39,718 nt of DNA from Desulfobacca acetoxidans (GTDB lineage: Bacteria; Desulfobacterota; Desulfobaccia; Desulfobaccales; 0-14-0-80-60-11): contig DZCR01000007.1 in NCBI GenBank assembly GCA_022736495.1, positions 1 through 39,718 of the forward strand. Reading direction: 5' to 3'. Position numbers and translations under genes: made by a program. Within the stretch, counting starts at the first letter, position 1. Each line of letters starts with the position of its first letter. Under the pieces are notes generated by a model, which was given only the letters and a program-made list of their open reading frames with translations, searched no databases and was not told where the DNA came from. Below are positions 35,753 through 39,718 of this stretch, piece by piece.

Positions 35753-35780
35753 TTGGCCTTTTGAGAGAACTTAGTATAAT
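35753..35780 (+). promoter_or_regulatory. Candidate promoter for hflX
   Basis: A perfect TATAAT (35775-35780) lies in an AT-rich stretch, with TTGGCC 16 bases upstream as a partial -35. Predicted initiation near 35787 leaves a leader of about 70 bases containing a CTGATA/TATCAG inverted repeat (35821-35835). Confidence 0.45.
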
Positions 35781-35856
35781 TAAATTAAAAGCTTGATAAT
35801 TCAGAGTAAAGTTCCTCAAACTGATAAAATATCAGATTTTCAGGTCTTGCCACCGC

Positions 35857-37557
35857 GTGCTAAACAGTGAGGAAGGTTTTATCCACCGTCCACTAGGTAA
35901 TCTCACCGGCTTAAAAACCCAGCAATACAAGGCTCTGGAGCGCCTCTACCGCCGCAAGGCGCCGCCCGCGCAACTGCTCACTCCGGAGTTGGCCCGGCAG
36001 TTGGCCGAGATTTCCCATGATCTCCATCGGCAAGTCGGCATTTTGGTAAACCGCCAGGGAGCGGTAGCCTACGTCATCGTGGGGGACGCAAAAGGCCTCC
36101 TCATTCCCGCCCTGCCCCGGGAGCGCGGCGCCAAGGGGCGCCTCAAGGGTCTGCGCCTGATTCACACCCACCTGGACGCGAGCCCCCTGAGCCAGGATGA
36201 TCTCATGGACCTGGCCTTGCTGCGCCTGGATGTGGTGGCGGCACTGGCGGTGACCGACGGCCAGCCGGGCGCTATCGAGATCGCCCACCTATTGCCCCAA
36301 CCGGTGGAAGGCCAGAGTTGGGCCGTCATCAAGGCCCGGCAGGTGGGCGCGCTCCAGCCGGATTTCGAAGCACTGGTGGCTTCCCTGGAAGCAGAATTTG
36401 CCCGGCAGGTTCCAACCCAAGAGGGGCGCGACCAGGAGCGGGCCATTTTAATCGGGGTCACGGGGGCCAATCGTCTGGCGGCGGAGGATTCCCTGGAGGA
36501 ACTTACAGATCTGGCGCGGTCCGCCGGACTGATCGTTGTGGCCACCCTTATTCAGCGCCGCCCCCGCTTCGACCCCCGCTTCCTGATGGGCAAAGGCAAA
36601 CTTGCAGAACTGGTCATCCAGGCCCTCCAGGCCGGGGCCGACATGCTGGTGTTCGACGCTGAGCTCAGCCCCTCCCAGGTGCGCTCCATCACGGATTTTA
36701 CCGAGCTCAAGGTCATTGACCGCACCCAGCTCATCCTGGACCTTTTTGCCCAGCGGGCCCGCAGCCGGGAAGGCAAGCTTCAGGTGGAGATGGCCCAGGT
36801 GAAGTATCTGCTGCCCCGGCTGGTGGGGAAGGGCGACGCCCTGTCGCGGCTCATGGGGGGCATCGGCGGCCGGGGTCCTGGGGAGTCCAAGTTAGAGATG
36901 GATCGCCGAAGACTGCGGGACCGTCTGCACCGGCTGCAGCAAGATTTGTCTCAGGTGCGGAGCGAACGCCGGGAGCGGCGCCAGCCCCGGCGGCGTCTCA
37001 ATCTCCCGGTCCTTTCCATCATCGGCTACACTAACGCCGGAAAATCCACCCTATTCAACGCCTTGACCCATGCGGCGGTCCTGGCCGAAGACCGGCTCTT
37101 TGCCACCCTGGATCCCACCAGCCGGCGGCTACGCTTTCCGCGGGAACGGGAGGTGATCATCACCGATACCGTGGGATTTATCAAAAACCTGCCCAAGAAT
37201 CTTCTGGAAGCTTTCAAAGCCACCCTGGAGGAACTGGAGGAAGCGGACCTGCTCATCCACGTGGTAGACCTGAGCAATCCCCGCTTTATCGAGCAGATGG
37301 CCACGGTGGAGGACATCCTGGCGTCACTATCCCTCCAGGACAAACCGGTGCTGCTGGTCTTCAACAAGCAAGACCTGGTGGACCCCAAACTGGCGGCGTT
37401 GCAATGCCGCCTGCATCACGGGGTGGCGGTCTCGGCGGTGGCCCCGGAGACCTTGCCGCCCCTTATTGCCCGGCTGGAGGAAAAAGTGGGAGAAGTGGCT
37501 CGACCGGCCGATTTGCGTAGGCGCGTGGTGGAGATAAAGGGTGCGCTATCGGAATAA
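35857..37557 (+). CDS. hflX: GTPase HflX
   Basis: A ribosome-associated GTPase that can split stalled ribosomes. It has 566 residues, the long form with an extra N-terminal domain (about 1-190) ahead of the HflX domain. The glycine-rich GGIGGRGPGESKLE linker precedes the G domain: G1 GYTNAGKST (from 390), G3 DTVGF (from 437) and G4 NKQD (503-506). The start is GTG at 35857 without a ribosome site. No better in-frame start exists upstream, although homologues usually begin near the NLTGLK segment. It is a single gene with its own probable promoter. Confidence 0.94.
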   Translation: MLNSEEGFIHRPLGNLTGLKTQQYKALERLYRRKAPPAQLLTPELARQLAEISHDLHRQVGILVNRQGAVAYVIVGDAKGLLIPALPRERGAKGRLKGLRLIHTHLDASPLSQDDLMDLALLRLDVVAALAVTDGQPGAIEIAHLLPQPVEGQSWAVIKARQVGALQPDFEALVASLEAEFARQVPTQEGRDQERAILIGVTGANRLAAEDSLEELTDLARSAGLIVVATLIQRRPRFDPRFLMGKGKLAELVIQALQAGADMLVFDAELSPSQVRSITDFTELKVIDRTQLILDLFAQRARSREGKLQVEMAQVKYLLPRLVGKGDALSRLMGGIGGRGPGESKLEMDRRRLRDRLHRLQQDLSQVRSERRERRQPRRRLNLPVLSIIGYTNAGKSTLFNALTHAAVLAEDRLFATLDPTSRRLRFPREREVIITDTVGFIKNLPKNLLEAFKATLEELEEADLLIHVVDLSNPRFIEQMATVEDILASLSLQDKPVLLVFNKQDLVDPKLAALQCRLHHGVAVSAVAPETLPPLIARLEEKVGEVARPADLRRRVVEIKGALSE

Positions 37558-37588
37558 TGATCGGGGGGAAGGCGGTAGGCGGTAGGAC

Positions 37589-37668
37589 TATGGTGAGCGC
37601 GGTCCACCATAATTTAAAACCCCCATCATGAGATTCTTCAGTCGCTTCCCTCCCCCAGAATGACAAAA
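37589..37668. repeat. Short repeats in the hflX-phosphoesterase gap
   Basis: The convergent gap of 185 bases holds a hairpin, TATGGTG (37589-37595) with CACCATA (37605-37611). It is followed by a segment at about 37628-37668, with GAGATTCTTC and CAGAATGACA as its ends, which has the look of a dispersed short repeat with inverted ATTCT/AGAAT tips. No coding sequence or strong terminator was seen. Confidence 0.35.
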
Positions 37669-37742
37669 AAGGAAACCCAACGCGGCTGCATTGCGGCCTA
37701 AACCTCCAGAGTGATGGTTCAAGGTACGCGGTTTCTTTCTGC

Positions 37743-38660
37743 TCAAGCTTGCCAGAGGTGCGGCTGGAAGTCCACGCCAGAAGTGTTCAGGTTCAGCAGG
37801 GCCCAGCCGCAGCCCCGGGGTCCCAGCCCGCGTCGCACCGCCGCCGGGGTTCCCTGCACGGCTTGAGGGCGGGGCCAGGCGGTGGCGGGCAATGATATAT
37901 AAAGACTGGGTTCGGTTTCCAGTTTTTGGTTGTCGGCTAAAGACCATCTGCTAAAATCATTTTCCCCGTTAGCATTATTCCTGGCCCCTACCGTATGGGT
38001 GTGCCCGTGCAGGCACAGCACTTGGCGGAAGCGGGCCAGGAGCGGCGCAATCATAGGTGCGTCGCCGGTCCACTGTTGCCAGGGGAGATAGAGCTGCGCC
38101 AAGGGGGCATGGGAAACGATGACCAGGGGGGTGGCGGAGTCCAAGTCGGTCAATTGCCGGGCCAGCCAGACGCGTTGATCAGGTCCTATCTCGAAGGTCT
38201 GGCCTCGGGGAGTGCGCTGCCAGACGGTGTCCAGACCAAGGAAGTGAACGCCTCCATACGGTTTGGAAAAATAGGGTGAACCGAAACGCCGGGTCCAGGA
38301 CGCGATCCCGGCTCGGCCGCAATCGCCTTCCCCCCGCACCGCCCAGACGGGAGCCGAAAGATCCGAGAGGATTTTCCGGCCCAGATCCAAGGCATCGGGG
38401 CGGCCCTGGTGGGCCAGATCGCCGGCGAACAGCACCAGATCGGGCGGTCGGGACAAGGCGTTGATACCGGCCACCGCCCGGGCCAAAGCCTGTGCCTCGG
38501 GACGGCGGTCATCCCCGTCTTTCAGATGGGCGTCGGCCAACAGCGCCAGGCATAATTTCGGGCCGGCCCCCAAAGCCTTGAGCGGCCAGGACAGCCCGGC
38601 AAAAGCCCAGCTTGCGGCCAGCCCTACCCCCAGCTGCATGATAAAATCACGCCGATCCAT
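37743..38660 (-). CDS. Tat-exported calcineurin-like metallophosphoesterase
   Basis: A 305-residue binuclear-metal phosphoesterase. The N-terminus carries a twin-arginine signal (DRRDFIMQLG, then a hydrophobic stretch to about residue 32), so it is probably periplasmic. Metal motifs are DAH (43-45), GDLAH (80-84), SHAP and HGHTH. The usual GNHD/E motif reads GEGD (110-113), replacing the metal-bridging Asn and catalytic His. The start is the ATG at 38658-38660; an upstream TTG would add six residues. The substrate is unknown. The 5' region carries a long pyrimidine tract and the hairpin-rich stretch described below. Confidence 0.8.
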   Translation of the reverse strand: MDRRDFIMQLGVGLAASWAFAGLSWPLKALGAGPKLCLALLADAHLKDGDDRRPEAQALARAVAGINALSRPPDLVLFAGDLAHQGRPDALDLGRKILSDLSAPVWAVRGEGDCGRAGIASWTRRFGSPYFSKPYGGVHFLGLDTVWQRTPRGQTFEIGPDQRVWLARQLTDLDSATPLVIVSHAPLAQLYLPWQQWTGDAPMIAPLLARFRQVLCLHGHTHTVGARNNANGENDFSRWSLADNQKLETEPSLYISLPATAWPRPQAVQGTPAAVRRGLGPRGCGWALLNLNTSGVDFQPHLWQA

Positions 38661-38745
38661 TACCTGCCATTGTAGCAAAATTTGCGGAAAGAGAGGAGGA
38701 AGAGAGGGAAAAAGCCTTTAAGCTCAGAGGCAGAGGATACCGAGG

Positions 38746-38813
38746 GTTAAGCAAAGAAAGCCGGGGAACCAGATGCTCCTTGCCAGGAGGGGTTTTCAAC
38801 TGGTTTCCCCGGC
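38746..38813 (-). terminator. Large GC-rich hairpin with T-rich tail
   Basis: On the minus strand GCCGGGGAAACCAG (38813-38800) pairs with CTGGTTCCCCGGC (38772-38760), 13 pairs with one bulge. A small CTCCT/AGGAG hairpin sits in the loop, and TTTCTTT follows. This has the form of an intrinsic terminator, placed about 85 bases before the phosphoesterase start, so it could end an upstream RNA or act as an attenuator. Confidence 0.5.
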
Positions 38814-38920
38814 TTCCCAGGGCCACGAAACTCTCCTTCATCCGCTTGCGGGATGAATATCGGACCCTTGTCCGACCCTTCGTAGCCTGCCTCGCTGTTT
38901 CGGCGGTGGAGCGGGCATCT
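38760..38920 (-). ncRNA. Candidate structured RNA, unidentified
   Basis: Over 160 bases, four successive stem-loops can be drawn. GCCTGC/GCGGGC (about 38885-38916) encloses an inner stem. TCGGAC-CCTT-GTCCGA lies at about 38860-38875. TTCATCC/GGATGAA (about 38837-38857) has a GCAA-type loop on the minus strand. The terminator-like hairpin follows. Purine-rich unpaired stretches on the minus strand suggest that strand is transcribed. It does not match RNase P, tmRNA, SRP, 6S RNA or a riboswitch that I can recognise. The wider 38661-39376 stretch has no convincing intact gene. Confidence 0.3.
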
Positions 38921-39107
38921 ATGGCCGCTTCCGGCTATCAGCGCCCAGCCAGCCCTTTAAATATCTTCGGATCAGGGCTAACTTTTTGCTCAGAGCCAAA
39001 AACAGGTTGCTGTGAGATTCAGTCCGGAGGGCGATCCAACCCTCGTTGGGTGCGGCCCGCTGGCCGTCTTCCCGTAACCTTTTCTCCAGGTGCTCGAACT
39101 GAACGTC
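38919..39107 (-). pseudogene. Possible start-less gene remnant
   Basis: A 62-codon open stretch between stop codons, with gene-like codon choice (CTG, CGG, GCC) and a protein-like composition: an acidic/basic N-terminal part with EHLEKRLRED, then LALSKKLALIRRYLKGWLG. There is no ATG, GTG or TTG at a sensible place and no ribosome site. It may be the 3' end of a decayed gene. It overlaps hairpins that argue for an RNA instead. The family is not recognised. Confidence 0.25.
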
Positions 39108-39376
39108 TTAGCAATTATCATAATAATCACCTTTATCATAAAGGCAAGGGGCTGAAGAAATTTATTTTAAAAAAAAGCGGGGGACTGTGATGAGTGACCT
39201 GGTTCGCAGGGATCAATTCCTCTCTTTATCGGGTTAAAATTTTCAATATTTCTATAAAATATGGCACCTTGGCTTTTCGTCAGGAGGTTCTTATATTTTG
39301 AGGGAGCGTTTTCTTAAATATGAAAATTTGAAAATGATTGAGCGACGTTCTGATCGATAATTAAAGGAGCCCCGTA

Positions 39377-39566
39377 ATGACCACCACCAGAATGATCCGC
39401 AAGGTGTTGAAGGCCAAGCCCACGAAACCGGGGGACGAATGAGAAGGTCAGACAGATCTTCCGGGAGGATATCGGCAAAGATCAATTAGGACTGGGGGCA
39501 TATCGGCAAGGAGACGAGATTTATTTTGCCTACCCAATCATGGTCCTGGTAGGTCGGAAACTGTGA
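39377..39566 (+). pseudogene. Small gene interrupted by a one-base shift
   Basis: An ATG at 39377 follows AAAGGAG by eight bases and opens a frame reading MTTTRMIRKVLKAKPTKPG that stops at 39440-39442. Removing one G from the GGGGG run at 39430-39434 joins it to a second frame, TNEKVRQIFRED and onward, ending YFAYPIMVLVGRKL at 39566. The joined product is 62 residues, basic with a hydrophobic tail. The cause could be sequencing error, decay or programmed slippage. The family is not recognised. Confidence 0.45.
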
Positions 39567-39595
39567 GGGTGGAAGTCTTCTCGGTGATGAATTTT

Positions 39596-39718
39596 TCAAG
39601 GCAGGAAGAAAAAAGCCACCGCCATGATGGCATACAAGACAATCCTGGCTCGTTGTACATCTTGAACCGTGGCTACCGCGGAGCGGACGATAGTTGTCAA
39701 TTTGACGCTTTCTTCTGG
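39596..39718 (-). CDS. C-terminal fragment of a membrane-anchored protein
   Basis: The minus strand is open from the window edge to a TGA at 39598-39596, giving 40 residues: an amphipathic stretch with KLTTIVRSAVATVQDVQ, then a hydrophobic end with IVLYAIMAVAFFFLP. This looks like a protein ending in one membrane helix. The opposite strand is also open here (from the ATG at 39587) but has poor protein character. Only the end is visible, so no function is given. Confidence 0.4.
   Translation of the reverse strand, partial: PEESVKLTTIVRSAVATVQDVQRARIVLYAIMAVAFFFLP

Noticed and set aside
38750..39110. RNase P RNA, tmRNA, SRP RNA or 6S RNA
   Set aside because: The hallmark conserved segments of the first three were looked for on both strands and not found, and no 6S-like fold could be made out by eye.
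38780..39190. A 136-codon plus-strand open frame
   Set aside because: It has low-quality composition, no ribosome site and no recognisable domain, and it runs through several hairpins.
39291..39485. A 64-codon minus-strand frame
   Set aside because: It is antisense to the better-supported small plus-strand gene at 39377 and has an implausible composition.
39587..39718. Plus-strand frame from an ATG to the window end
   Set aside because: Polar, irregular composition and no ribosome site; the opposite strand reads as a proper membrane-anchor C-terminus.
1..39718. tRNA genes, rRNA, CRISPR arrays, transposases or phage genes
   Set aside because: No T-loop patterns, regular repeat-spacer units or transposase motifs were recognised on either strand.

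Overview
The window looks like a chromosomal stretch from a GC-rich, probably anaerobic or facultatively anaerobic Gram-negative bacterium. The long PPi-type phosphofructokinase, the nuo gene style, the long-form HflX and the quinol-type NO reductase fit a Desulfobacterota-like lineage, but no rRNA or other marker is present to prove it. Almost all of 0-37.6 kb is dense coding sequence. The last 2.1 kb is sparse and contains repeats, one solid gene and broken or unexplained elements. No tRNA, rRNA, CRISPR array or recognisable transposase was seen.

Region 1 (1-11.5 kb, all minus strand) is a sugar-phosphate cluster. In transcription order it reads tkt, rpiB, tal, a HAD phosphatase, gnd, zwf, pgl, rpe and pfp (PPi-dependent phosphofructokinase), followed by a small two-helix membrane protein and a small coiled-coil protein. 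It encodes both branches of the pentose phosphate pathway, so it makes NADPH, pentose phosphates and sedoheptulose 7-phosphate, and it links to glycolysis through a PPi-using enzyme.

Region 2 (11.7-16.5 kb, minus strand) is an NO-detoxification operon. A UbiA-type prenyltransferase leads, followed by a DUF2231-like membrane protein, a quinol-dependent NO reductase (NorB/NorZ type), and a second DUF2231-like protein fused to an N-terminal cytochrome b5-like domain. Good divergent promoters lie in 16.58-16.70 kb.

Region 3 (16.9-32.6 kb, plus strand) is a complete complex I operon: nuoA, a fused nuoBCD starting at TTG, then E, F, G, H, I, J, K, L, M and N. Two guest genes sit inside it: a class I SAM methyltransferase between nuoH and nuoI, and a WrbA-type NAD(P)H:quinone oxidoreductase between nuoM and nuoN. 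NuoF has unusual substitutions at conserved flavin/nucleotide positions.

Region 4 (32.7-35.4 kb, plus strand) holds an eboD-eboE-like pair: a dehydroquinate-synthase-fold protein and a TIM-barrel 'metabolite traffic' protein. A strong palindrome precedes it and a terminator follows it. Region 5 (35.4-37.6 kb) has a REPIN-like palindromic element and hflX. Region 6 (37.6-39.7 kb) has short repeats, a Tat-signal metallophosphoesterase on the minus strand, a hairpin-rich unexplained stretch at 38.75-39.1 kb, a small gene broken by one base at 39.38-39.57 kb, and the C-terminus of a membrane-anchored protein running off the window.

A working model, which is inference: the pentose phosphate genes supply NADPH, complex I and WrbA pass electrons to quinone, and the quinol-type NO reductase spends them on NO. 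The Ebo pair may draw on heptulose phosphates for an unknown secondary metabolite.
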